Below the pieces are notes generated by a model. It was not told the DNA's origin. It saw nothing but the letters and a program-made list of their open reading frames with translations, and made no database searches. Shown piece by piece: positions 1 through 6,460 of a DNA stretch of 20,075 bases. The stretch is from Acidobacteriota bacterium. Lineage in GTDB: Bacteria; Acidobacteriota; Blastocatellia; Pyrinomonadales; Pyrinomonadaceae. Position 1 is the first letter of the stretch. Each line of letters starts with the position of its first letter. A program made the translations under genes and the position numbers. Location: contig JAEZJR010000343.1 of NCBI GenBank assembly GCA_023415725.1, positions 1 to 20,075 on the forward strand, read 5' to 3'.

Positions 1-46
1 GTCTGTACAACGGCTTACGGACGCACTCCCGCGCGGTCCAATAGAA

Positions 47-76
47 TTGACAGACCCCCATCACTGTCAAGCTTGA
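47..76. promoter_or_regulatory. Inverted repeats upstream of the nitrate locus
   Basis: A perfect 7-bp inverted repeat, TTGACAG-N10-CTGTCAA, occupies 47-70. A second perfect 10-bp palindrome, TCAAGCTTGA, overlaps its right arm at 67-76. Both lie within 43 bp of the first ATG at 90, so they could form an operator or a 5' leader hairpin for the operon. The left arm contains a consensus-like -35 word (TTGACA), but I see no good -10 at the right distance. The spacing does not match an Fnr/Dnr box (TTGAT-N4-ATCAA). The role is inferred from position only. Confidence 0.35.
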
Positions 77-89
77 ACTTTGCATACCT

Positions 90-1208
90 ATGGCTGCGAA
101 CATCGGTCACGCAACGGGAGAGGTCAACTATCGCAACCCGACCCTGATAGGGCTCGGCGCCTCGGCGATCCTGACGGTTCTTGTCATCGTCGGCTCGCGC
201 AATCTTGAGCATTTTGATCCCGCGCTTTTCGGCTACACGGTGGCGAGCATCGTGGCCCTGGGGGCGATCGCTTTCCGATACGCGATCTGGCTGCAGCGCC
301 CCGCTACCCGCGCTTATTTCTGGCGCGGGCTCGACCTTTTCTTCAAACGCAAGAAACTCGCTTCGAACGTCGGAGCGGCCGCAGGTACGGTCGCGACCAA
401 CATGCTCGAGCAGCGCTTCATCTTCAAGCGCGGCAAGCAGCGTTGGCTGATGCACCTGCTGATCATGTGGGGGTGTATCCTTTCCGCGCTGATAACATTT
501 CCGCTCTCGTGGGGCTGGGTGCACTTCAAACTCGAAGGCGACCGCATGTACCGGGCCTATCTGTTCGGCTTCCCTACGGCGGCGATGGACGGGAGGAGCA
601 TCCTCGCGTGGATACAATTTCACGCCCTGGATTTCACGGCTCTGATGGTGATCGCGGGGTGTGCCATCGCGATCCACAGGCGGCTGAAGGACCGCGGGGC
701 GATCGCTTATCAATCGTTCCTGCTGGATTTCACGCCGCATCTTCTGCTTATCGCGATATCGGTTTCCGGGCTGATGCTCACGGCGTCGAGCCTCTGGTTC
801 GGCGGGTATATGTATTCGTTCATATCGCTCTCGCACCAGGCGATCGTGATCATGACGCTGTTCTATCTGCCGTTCGGGAAACTGTTCCACATCGTACAGC
901 GGCCGGCGTCGATCGGGGTCGAGCTTTACCAGAAGCGGTCGCGCGAGATGGAGCAGGCCGTCTGCCCGCGTTGCGGGACGATGTTCATGGGCAAGCTGTG
1001 GATCGACGACCTGAAGAAAGTGGTGGACGATCTCGGGTTCGATTACCGGATGGAGAACGGCCACACGCTCCAGGATTATTGCCCGCGGTGCAAACGCATC
1101 ATGCGCGGGCTCGCGTACGCGGGGATCGCGGACAAGAGCGAACGCGTTTTCCACGGCACGCGCTCCCCGGCAAGTGAAGCTGAGGAGACGGGCGTCCGGG
1201 GAAGTTAG
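90..1208 (+). CDS. NarI-like membrane cytochrome b with C-terminal double-CxxC domain
   Basis: This 372-residue integral membrane protein probably carries b hemes and passes electrons between the quinone pool and the nitrate reductase subunits downstream. About five or six hydrophobic segments are visible (near residues 20-37, 48-65, 120-140, 180-196, 215-238 and 248-265). Histidines at 122, 178, 196, 217, 249 and 267 lie in or beside them, in the style of NarI/DsrM subunits, so bis-His heme ligation is plausible. After the last helix, a soluble tail holds C292-x2-C295 and C331-x2-C334, a zinc-ribbon or rubredoxin-like site that is not part of classical NarI (about 225 residues). Its stop codon directly abuts the ATG of the next gene. 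The family assignment rests on pattern and context, since overall similarity to NarI cannot be measured here. Without its neighbours it could be any cytochrome b-type redox subunit. Confidence 0.6.
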   Translation: MAANIGHATGEVNYRNPTLIGLGASAILTVLVIVGSRNLEHFDPALFGYTVASIVALGAIAFRYAIWLQRPATRAYFWRGLDLFFKRKKLASNVGAAAGTVATNMLEQRFIFKRGKQRWLMHLLIMWGCILSALITFPLSWGWVHFKLEGDRMYRAYLFGFPTAAMDGRSILAWIQFHALDFTALMVIAGCAIAIHRRLKDRGAIAYQSFLLDFTPHLLLIAISVSGLMLTASSLWFGGYMYSFISLSHQAIVIMTLFYLPFGKLFHIVQRPASIGVELYQKRSREMEQAVCPRCGTMFMGKLWIDDLKKVVDDLGFDYRMENGHTLQDYCPRCKRIMRGLAYAGIADKSERVFHGTRSPASEAEETGVRGS

Positions 1209-1607
1209 ATGTATCTCGCACGCGGGCTCGCGGTCTGGCTCGTTATCATGCTCGCGGAGAGCGTACACGGATCACTGCGGCAGATCTTTTTAGCTCCGGC
1301 GATCGGGGACTTCACCGCCAGGCGGATCGCGTTCTTCACGGGGATGCTGTTGATCTTCGCGGTCGCGTATCTTTTGATCCGGTGGATCGCTGCACCGTCA
1401 ACGCCGACCCTGTTCGCGGTCGGCGGGATGTGGGCGGCGCTGACGCTCGCTTTCGAGTTCGGGATCGGATATTTCGCATTCGGTTACACGCGGGAGCGGA
1501 TGCTTGAGGATTACGACGTTTCGCGCGGCGGGTTGATGGGGTTCGGGATCGTTTATATGGTCTTCGCGCCCTACCTTGCGGCGAGGGTTCGCGGATTGCG
1601 ACAGTGA
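1209..1607 (+). CDS. Small multi-pass membrane protein, unrecognised family
   Basis: This 132-residue protein is almost entirely hydrophobic, with about four predicted membrane helices (near residues 5-19, 41-60, 66-88 and 106-124). The polar loops include the stretches GDFTARR and YTRERMLEDYD. I do not recognise the family. The ATG starts on the base after the TAG of the preceding cytochrome b-like gene, so the two are almost certainly translationally coupled. The molybdoenzyme gene follows after 44 bp. A role as an accessory or anchor subunit of the reductase complex is inferred from position only. It has no obvious heme-ligand or cysteine pattern. Confidence 0.7.
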   Translation: MYLARGLAVWLVIMLAESVHGSLRQIFLAPAIGDFTARRIAFFTGMLLIFAVAYLLIRWIAAPSTPTLFAVGGMWAALTLAFEFGIGYFAFGYTRERMLEDYDVSRGGLMGFGIVYMVFAPYLAARVRGLRQ

Positions 1608-1651
1608 TCTGATCCCTAACCCATAGCACGCGCGAAGTTTCTATTTACAAA

Positions 1652-3898
1652 ATGAGCAAGGTCCAAAACGTAGACAAAATAATCGAGAAATACGGGCCGC
1701 ATCTGCATGACGCCCCGATCGACGGGTGGTTATCCGACCGCACGATAGACAAGATCGTACCGACTCACTGCCCTTACTGTGCCGTGCAGTGCGGGATGAA
1801 CCTGCTCGTGCAGGATGACAAGGTCGTAGGGTTCGAACCGCGATACGATTTCCCGGTGAACGAGGGGCGACTTTGCCCGAAGGGGGTGACCGCTTACCTG
1901 CAGACGCACCATCCGGACCGGCTCACCACGCCGCTGATCAAACGAAACGGAGCGTTCGAACCGATCTCGTGGAACGAAGCTCTGGACCTGATCGCTACGC
2001 GCTTCAAAGAGATCCAGGAGAAGTACGGGAAGGACGCGATCGGGGTCTATTCGGGGTCTTCGCTGACGACTGAAAAGACGTACGTTGCGGGGAAGTTCGC
2101 GCGTGCGGGACTGGGGACGAGGTACATCGATTACAACGGCCGGCTTTGCATGGTGAGCGCGGCAGCGGGGAACAATAAGGCGTTCGGCGTGGACCGCGCG
2201 GCCAACCCTTGGGCGGATATTCCTCTCGCCGAAGTGCTGGTCCTCGCGGGGGCCAACTGTGCAGAGACGTTCCCGGTGCTGAATAAATACCTCTGGCAGC
2301 AGCGCGACAACGGCGGTCGTTGGATCGTGATCGATCCGCGCGCTACGCCGACCGCGCGTCAGGGCGACCTTCACATTCAGTTGAGGCCCGGGACGGACGT
2401 CGCCGTCGCGAGCGGGATGCTGAACGTCATCATCCGCGAGGGGTTGATCGACGAGGAGTTCATCGCCAACCACACGAACGGCTGGGAGGAAACGCGCGAG
2501 GCGGTGATGAAGTACACGCCGGATGTGGCCGGCGAGATCTCGGGCGTGCCTGCAGCGAAGATCGAGGCGGCGGGGTTGCTCTACGGACGAGCCCGAACCG
2601 GTATGATCATGCACGCCCGCGGCATAGAGCACCACACTAACGGCGTCGATAACGTTCTCTCTTACATCAATATCGTGCTCGCGACGGGCAAGATCGGCTC
2701 GCCCGGCCGCGGCTACGGAACGATCACCGGACAGGGCAACGGCCAGGGCGGACGCGAACACGGTCAGAAGGCGGACCAGCTGCCGGGGCAGCGTTCGATG
2801 CTGAACCCCGAGCACCGCAAGCACGTCTGCGAGATCTGGGGTTTGCCGGAAGAGGAACTTCCGCAGGCGGGTGTTTCCGTCGTGGAGATGTTCGACCTGA
2901 TGCGCGAGGGGACGATCAAAGGCTTCATCTCGCTCTGCAACAACGGGATGGTCTCGCTGCCGGACACGAACAGGATCCGCGAATCGCTCGAAGGGCTCGA
3001 GTTCAACGTGAACATCGATTTCTTCATGAGTGAGGCGTCGCGATACGCGGACATCGTGCTTCCAGGGACCACGTGGGCTGAGGATGAAGGCGTCACCGCG
3101 AACAGCGAGGCACGCGTGGTGAAGATCAACAAGGCGATCGATCCGCCGGGAGAAGCGAAGCCCGATTGGTGGATACTGCAGGAGATAGCGAAGCGGCTGG
3201 GCCGCGGGAAGTATTTCAACTTCAATAATCCACGCGAGATATTCGACGAACTCCGCGTCGCATCGCGCGGCGGGAACGCGGATTACTACGGGATCACATA
3301 CGAAAAGATCGAGCGGCAGAACGGCGTGATGTGGCCGTGCCCGACGGAAGAGAGCAAGGGGACGCCGCGGATGTTCGAAGACAAACGGTTCTACCATCCG
3401 GACGGCAAGGCGAAGTTCCACCCGATCGAATACAAGGGCCCCGCTGAAGTGCCGGACGATGAATATCCGCTGAGGCTTACGACCGGGCGGGTCGTCTATC
3501 AATATCTCTCGGGGAACCAGACGCGGCGGGTCAAGTTCCTCGTCGACCAGTGCCCGGAACCGTACGTAGAGATACACCCCGAAACCGCGATGCAGCTTAA
3601 GGTGAACGACGGGGAGCGCGTCAAGGTGGTTTCCCGAAGAGGCGAGGGGGTGTTCCCGGCGCTGGTGGTGAAGACCATCCGCCCGGACACGATCTTCATC
3701 CCCTACCACTGGGGCGAGCAACTTGCCGCGAACCAGCTCACCAACCCGAAGCTCGACCCGACATCGAAGATCCCCGAGTACAAGGCTTGCGCCGCGCGGA
3801 TAGAGAAGATCCACGCACGCGAGCTGCCGATCCTGGGCAAATCACGCAAGGGGACAAGTTTGAGCGAAGCGCAGAAGGGCCCTGATTTTCGAAAATGA
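1652..3898 (+). CDS. Nas/Nap-type molybdopterin nitrate reductase, catalytic subunit
   Basis: This is a 748-residue member of the DMSO-reductase superfamily, predicted to reduce nitrate to nitrite with a Mo-bis-MGD cofactor and one [4Fe-4S] cluster. The N-terminal cluster motif is C40-x2-C43-x3-C47-x27-C75, ending in LCPKG. The likely molybdenum ligand is C166 in GRLCMVSAAAG, which matches the Nas/Nap type and differs from the Asp of NarG. A molybdopterin-dinucleotide-binding C-terminal domain starts near residue 610 (YPLRLTTGR). There is no Tat signal, so the enzyme should be cytoplasmic. It also lacks the C-terminal BFD-like iron-sulfur domain of some NasA proteins. The downstream four-cluster ferredoxin, Rieske and NarK genes support nitrate as substrate. 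A formate dehydrogenase-like enzyme is the main alternative, but the Cys context and the NarK neighbour argue against it. No strong Shine-Dalgarno sequence precedes the ATG. Confidence 0.85.
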   Translation: MSKVQNVDKIIEKYGPHLHDAPIDGWLSDRTIDKIVPTHCPYCAVQCGMNLLVQDDKVVGFEPRYDFPVNEGRLCPKGVTAYLQTHHPDRLTTPLIKRNGAFEPISWNEALDLIATRFKEIQEKYGKDAIGVYSGSSLTTEKTYVAGKFARAGLGTRYIDYNGRLCMVSAAAGNNKAFGVDRAANPWADIPLAEVLVLAGANCAETFPVLNKYLWQQRDNGGRWIVIDPRATPTARQGDLHIQLRPGTDVAVASGMLNVIIREGLIDEEFIANHTNGWEETREAVMKYTPDVAGEISGVPAAKIEAAGLLYGRARTGMIMHARGIEHHTNGVDNVLSYINIVLATGKIGSPGRGYGTITGQGNGQGGREHGQKADQLPGQRSMLNPEHRKHVCEIWGLPEEELPQAGVSVVEMFDLMREGTIKGFISLCNNGMVSLPDTNRIRESLEGLEFNVNIDFFMSEASRYADIVLPGTTWAEDEGVTANSEARVVKINKAIDPPGEAKPDWWILQEIAKRLGRGKYFNFNNPREIFDELRVASRGGNADYYGITYEKIERQNGVMWPCPTEESKGTPRMFEDKRFYHPDGKAKFHPIEYKGPAEVPDDEYPLRLTTGRVVYQYLSGNQTRRVKFLVDQCPEPYVEIHPETAMQLKVNDGERVKVVSRRGEGVFPALVVKTIRPDTIFIPYHWGEQLAANQLTNPKLDPTSKIPEYKACAARIEKIHARELPILGKSRKGTSLSEAQKGPDFRK

Positions 3899-3916
3899 AC
3901 GATCGGAGAAACATAA

Positions 3917-4387
3917 ATGAAAATATTGTTAGCGGTCGATAGTTCAGAGGACAGTCGGCAAGCGATCGAGGTGATAGCTGGACGGCCACGCCGGCCCGGC
4001 ACCGAATTGAAGATCATCCACGTGGTCGAATCGGCCGTACCGCCGTTGCCCGATCTGATGGGCGTCGGGGCCGAGGCGTCACGCCGGGAACACGAAGGGG
4101 CGGTGTCCCAAGGCCATGAATTACTGGAAGCAATGGCCGAAAGGATCCGCGGCACATCGGACGATGACCTAAGCATAGTGACCGAGGTCATCACGGCCGG
4201 TTACAAACAGTCGCCGCAGCAGGTGATCGTGGAGGAAGCGGAAAGGTTCGATGCCGACCTCGTGATGGTCGGGTCGCGCGGCACCAGCGGGTGGAAACGC
4301 GCATTTATGGGAAGCGTGTCGGCCGCAGTCGTTCAGCATGCACCATGTTCGGTCGAGGTCGTGCGGGCGAAAACATCAAGGCAGTAA
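3917..4387 (+). CDS. Universal stress protein (UspA family)
   Basis: This 156-residue single-domain Usp protein starts MKILLAVDSSEDS. It ends with the ATP-binding signature G-x2-G-x9-G-S in the segment beginning GSRGTSGWKRAFMGS, so it is likely of the nucleotide-binding type. A GGAG Shine-Dalgarno sequence lies about eight bases before the ATG. It sits 18 bp after the catalytic nitrate reductase gene and 15 bp before the ferredoxin subunit gene, inside the operon between two structural subunits. Usp proteins are often induced under anoxia or respiratory arrest. A specific role in assembling or regulating this reductase is inference. Confidence 0.9.
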   Translation: MKILLAVDSSEDSRQAIEVIAGRPRRPGTELKIIHVVESAVPPLPDLMGVGAEASRREHEGAVSQGHELLEAMAERIRGTSDDDLSIVTEVITAGYKQSPQQVIVEEAERFDADLVMVGSRGTSGWKRAFMGSVSAAVVQHAPCSVEVVRAKTSRQ

Positions 4388-4402
4388 GAACGAGGGAAGA
4401 TC

Positions 4403-5056
4403 ATGAAAGAAACAATGTTCATCGACCCCCAGCGATGCATAGGTTGCAGGTCGTGCGTGGCGGCGTGCCGGGAGTGCTCGACGCACAAGGGGTACTCGAT
4501 GATATTTGTCGATTACATCGACCGGGCCGAAACGACCGCGACGATGCCGACCGTGTGCATGCACTGCGACGAGCCGACGTGCGCTCTCGTTTGCCCGGCG
4601 GACGCGATCAAGCGAAACGAGGACGGCGTGGTGATGTCGGCGCTGAAGCCTCGCTGCCTTGACTGCCGCAACTGCGTGAACGCGTGCCCGTTCGGCGTGC
4701 CGAAGTACAACTCGCAGATGCATCTGCAGATGAAGTGCGATATGTGCTACGACCGCACTAGCGAGGGCCTAAAGCCGATGTGCGCGAGCGTTTGCCCGAC
4801 CGGGGCGATTTCGTTCGGCACCTACGAGCAGATCGTCCCCCTGCGGCGAACAAAGCCGGTCAACGCACACGTCTTCGGCAACCAGCGCGTCGAAACGAAG
4901 GTGTACCTGATGTTGCCGACCGATGCGGACGAGGTGAACGTCGACGGCTGCGGCGTGTTCGAAGGGCATGTCATCCCGGAAGGAGCAGACGGTTACTCGG
5001 CGGAATCGTGGATCGACACGCAGGTGGAAGGATCGGACAAGAGCAACGAGTTTTAA
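4403..5056 (+). CDS. Four-cluster [4Fe-4S] ferredoxin-type electron-transfer subunit
   Basis: This 217-residue protein of the DmsB/NrfC/HycB type should carry electrons from a membrane partner to the molybdoenzyme. Sixteen cysteines form four sets: C12/C15/C18/C22, C52/C55/C60/C64, C85/C88/C91/C95, and C112/C115/C127/C131. Each of the last three sets is followed by proline in the usual way. An extra C25 lies near the first set. The final 60 residues have no cluster motif apart from one Cys and are acidic. There is no signal peptide, consistent with a cytoplasmic partner of the catalytic subunit. A GAGGGA ribosome-binding site lies just ahead of the ATG. NarH proteins are much longer (about 500 residues), so this beta subunit resembles those of Dms/Psr/Nrf complexes. 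Confidence 0.88.
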   Translation: MKETMFIDPQRCIGCRSCVAACRECSTHKGYSMIFVDYIDRAETTATMPTVCMHCDEPTCALVCPADAIKRNEDGVVMSALKPRCLDCRNCVNACPFGVPKYNSQMHLQMKCDMCYDRTSEGLKPMCASVCPTGAISFGTYEQIVPLRRTKPVNAHVFGNQRVETKVYLMLPTDADEVNVDGCGVFEGHVIPEGADGYSAESWIDTQVEGSDKSNEF

Positions 5057-5062
5057 GAGCAG

Positions 5063-5169
5063 TTTTTTGTTTTTGGTCTTTGGTTCTTTGGGTTTTATCT
5101 CTTGCGTTTGATCGCGAAGTAAACTACCTGATTCGAAATACCAAAAACAAAAAACCAAAAACCAAAAAA
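5063..5169. repeat. A/T-rich heptanucleotide-like arrays forming a long inverted repeat
   Basis: The 126-bp gap between the ferredoxin and Rieske genes holds a T/G-rich arm (5063-5092) and an A/C-rich arm (5141-5169). Within them, the 14-mer TTTTTTGTTTTTGG at 5063-5076 is exactly complementary to 5141-5154. The arms are built from degenerate 7-nt units related to CCAAAAA on one strand. The RNA could fold into a stem with a loop of about 64 nt just before the Rieske start, acting as an intra-operon attenuator or processing site. It may instead be a neutral repeat expansion. Confidence 0.6.
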
Positions 5170-5182
5170 GACAACACGAGCG

Positions 5183-5755
5183 ATGGATTCAAAGCTGACC
5201 GACACGATCGATAAAGTGCTTTCCGACGAGAGGGACGTGAGGCGGGCTACTGCGCCCTATCAGGAAGAATTCCCTTACGATCGGGACGACGAGGGGCAGG
5301 TGACGCGGCGGGAGTTCTGTAACTTCCTGTTCATCACGTCGGGGGCGTTGCTCGCGAGCACGGCGGGTGTCGCGGCGAAGGCGGCTTATGATCGGTCGCA
5401 GCACGAGCAGTTCGCGGCGGCGATGATCGACGGGGCAGACACGCTGCAGCCCGGGCAGGCTCTCAACTTCCATTACCCGGACGAGAATGACACCGCCATA
5501 TTGATCCGCGACCGCGAAGGGAATTATCACGCCTACGGGCAGAAGTGCACCCACCTGACATGCCCGGTCTATTACTCGAAAGACGACGACCGGCTCGAGT
5601 GTCCCTGCCATGAAGGCGGGTTCGATGTAAGAACGGGTAACGTATTATACGGTCCGCCGCCGCGGCCGCTGGACATGGTCCTCATAGAACAGCGAGGCAC
5701 ACAGGTTTGGGCGACGGGGATCGTTAGAGGAGGGCACAGCGATGGAGCCGTTTAA
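5183..5755 (+). CDS. Tat-anchored Rieske [2Fe-2S] protein
   Basis: This 190-residue protein carries a high-potential Rieske cluster. The ligand motifs are C122-x-H124 (CTHLTC) and C140-x2-H143 (CPCHEGG). C127 and C142 are placed to form the usual disulfide. Ahead of the domain is a twin-arginine motif, T-R42-R43-E-F-C-N-F, followed by a hydrophobic helix (about 49-68), as in uncleaved Tat-anchored Rieske subunits of bc complexes. The Rieske domain should therefore face the periplasm. The first 40 residues are polar and lie before the Tat motif. In the operon it could take electrons from quinol together with the cytochrome b-like first gene, as the Rieske/cytochrome b pair does in archaeal pNar loci. 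The gene overlaps the next start by 14 bp. Confidence 0.9.
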   Translation: MDSKLTDTIDKVLSDERDVRRATAPYQEEFPYDRDDEGQVTRREFCNFLFITSGALLASTAGVAAKAAYDRSQHEQFAAAMIDGADTLQPGQALNFHYPDENDTAILIRDREGNYHAYGQKCTHLTCPVYYSKDDDRLECPCHEGGFDVRTGNVLYGPPPRPLDMVLIEQRGTQVWATGIVRGGHSDGAV

Positions 5756-6083
5756 CGAACGGGCTGATGGTTACGCCCGGCAACATGCCGCCGAAGCCTT
5801 CGGGCCGGACCGCCCGGAGTTGTTCTCCGGTGGGCACCGCCCGGCGGAGCGAGGTCGCGAGGCAGTATGGCAGGCTCGACTGGTGCTGTTCGCGATGATC
5901 AATGTCGCGCAGCTTTGGATCTTGTCAGCGGCGATCGAAGCCTCGCTGGCAGGTGAATACAGCCATCTATGGCCGCTGCTGATCTCGTCGCTGGTATGCT
6001 GGGCGATCGGGCTGACGATCTATCTCTGGTGGAAGCCGGCATCCGCCCGCCGCACAAGCACCGGCTATGTAAGGAAACGGTGA
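5742..6083 (+). CDS. Small two-helix membrane protein, unrecognised
   Basis: This 113-residue protein has a polar N-terminal half (residues 1-42) and two predicted membrane helices (about 46-68 and 74-95), then a short basic tail. A strong AGGAGGG ribosome-binding site lies within the end of the Rieske gene, and the ATG overlaps that gene by 14 bp. Its TGA overlaps the next gene's GTG start. Translational coupling on both sides makes it a firm operon member and a candidate membrane subunit or assembly factor of the Rieske/cytochrome module. I do not recognise the family, and no metal or heme motif is visible. Confidence 0.8.
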   Translation: MEPFNERADGYARQHAAEAFGPDRPELFSGGHRPAERGREAVWQARLVLFAMINVAQLWILSAAIEASLAGEYSHLWPLLISSLVCWAIGLTIYLWWKPASARRTSTGYVRKR

Positions 6084-6274
6084 AACAGAAAATAACTGAC
6101 TTCGAGCTCGATGACGAATCGCATTGGCGTGCGGTGCTTGAATGCGGGCACCGTCAGCACGTACGGCACGACCCGCCGCTTCGCAATAGGGAATGGGTGC
6201 TCAACGCAGAGGGAAGGCGCGAACGCATCGGAGCAGAACTCGATTGCCGCAAGTGCGAAGAAGAAACAGATTGA
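6080..6274 (+). CDS. DUF3565-like small metal-site protein
   Basis: This 64-residue protein resembles the DUF3565 family: an ECGHRQHVRHDPP segment, a W-V-L-x-x-E-G-R segment and a C-terminal DCRKCE. The CGH-x2-H-x2-H and CxxC groups look like a zinc or iron site. I chose the GTG at 6080 because it overlaps the upstream TGA (GTGA) and follows an AAGGA ribosome-binding site. The same frame is open further upstream to an ATG at 5969, but that stretch is merely the other reading frame of the previous gene. The function of the family is unknown to me. The position at the end of the first gene block suggests a link to the reductase. Confidence 0.75.
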   Translation: MKQKITDFELDDESHWRAVLECGHRQHVRHDPPLRNREWVLNAEGRRERIGAELDCRKCEEETD

Positions 6275-6291
6275 GTGTACTCGAATGATTC

Positions 6292-6325
6292 GCGAAGTTT
6301 CCCGCCTTCTCGCGTGAAACTTCGC
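6292..6325. terminator. Ten-bp stem hairpin after the DUF3565-like gene
   Basis: A perfect inverted repeat, GCGAAGTTTC (6292-6301) and GAAACTTCGC (6316-6325), encloses a 14-nt loop 17 bp after the DUF3565-like stop. No T-run follows, so if it terminates it does so without a classical U-tract. It could instead attenuate or protect transcripts that read into narK. The rest of the 186-bp gap to 6461 shows only a GATCG-N5-CGATC dyad near 6386 and no clear promoter. Confidence 0.4.
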
Positions 6326-6460
6326 ACGCGTCCCCCATGGCACGATCTGATGGCCGTGCCGTAAACCCCTCAATAGCACCAGTTAGCGAATTTTGATCGG
6401 TCGGCGATCCTTTGGAATGGAGGTTGCTGACCGTTCTTCTTTGACCTACGGAGGGACCGA

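Noticed and set aside
15..1268. Long open frame on the minus strand across the first gene
   Set aside because: It is an antisense reading of the cytochrome b-like gene caused by high G+C codon use. Its protein is rich in Arg, Glu and Asp with no domain, and the plus strand encodes a coherent membrane protein.
1730..3814. A 694-residue minus-strand frame opposite the molybdoenzyme
   Set aside because: The plus strand carries all cofactor motifs. The minus frame is Arg/His/Val-rich with no recognisable motif.
1652..3898. Formate dehydrogenase as the identity of the molybdoenzyme
   Set aside because: The active-site context GRLCMVSAAAG and the neighbouring NarK gene fit nitrate reductases better, and no formate-linked genes are present.
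1631..6325. Shared 11-mer CGCGAAGTTTC before the molybdoenzyme (1631-1641) and in the hairpin (6291-6301)
   Set aside because: An 11-base match between two places in 20 kb is expected by chance many times, and it does not extend further.
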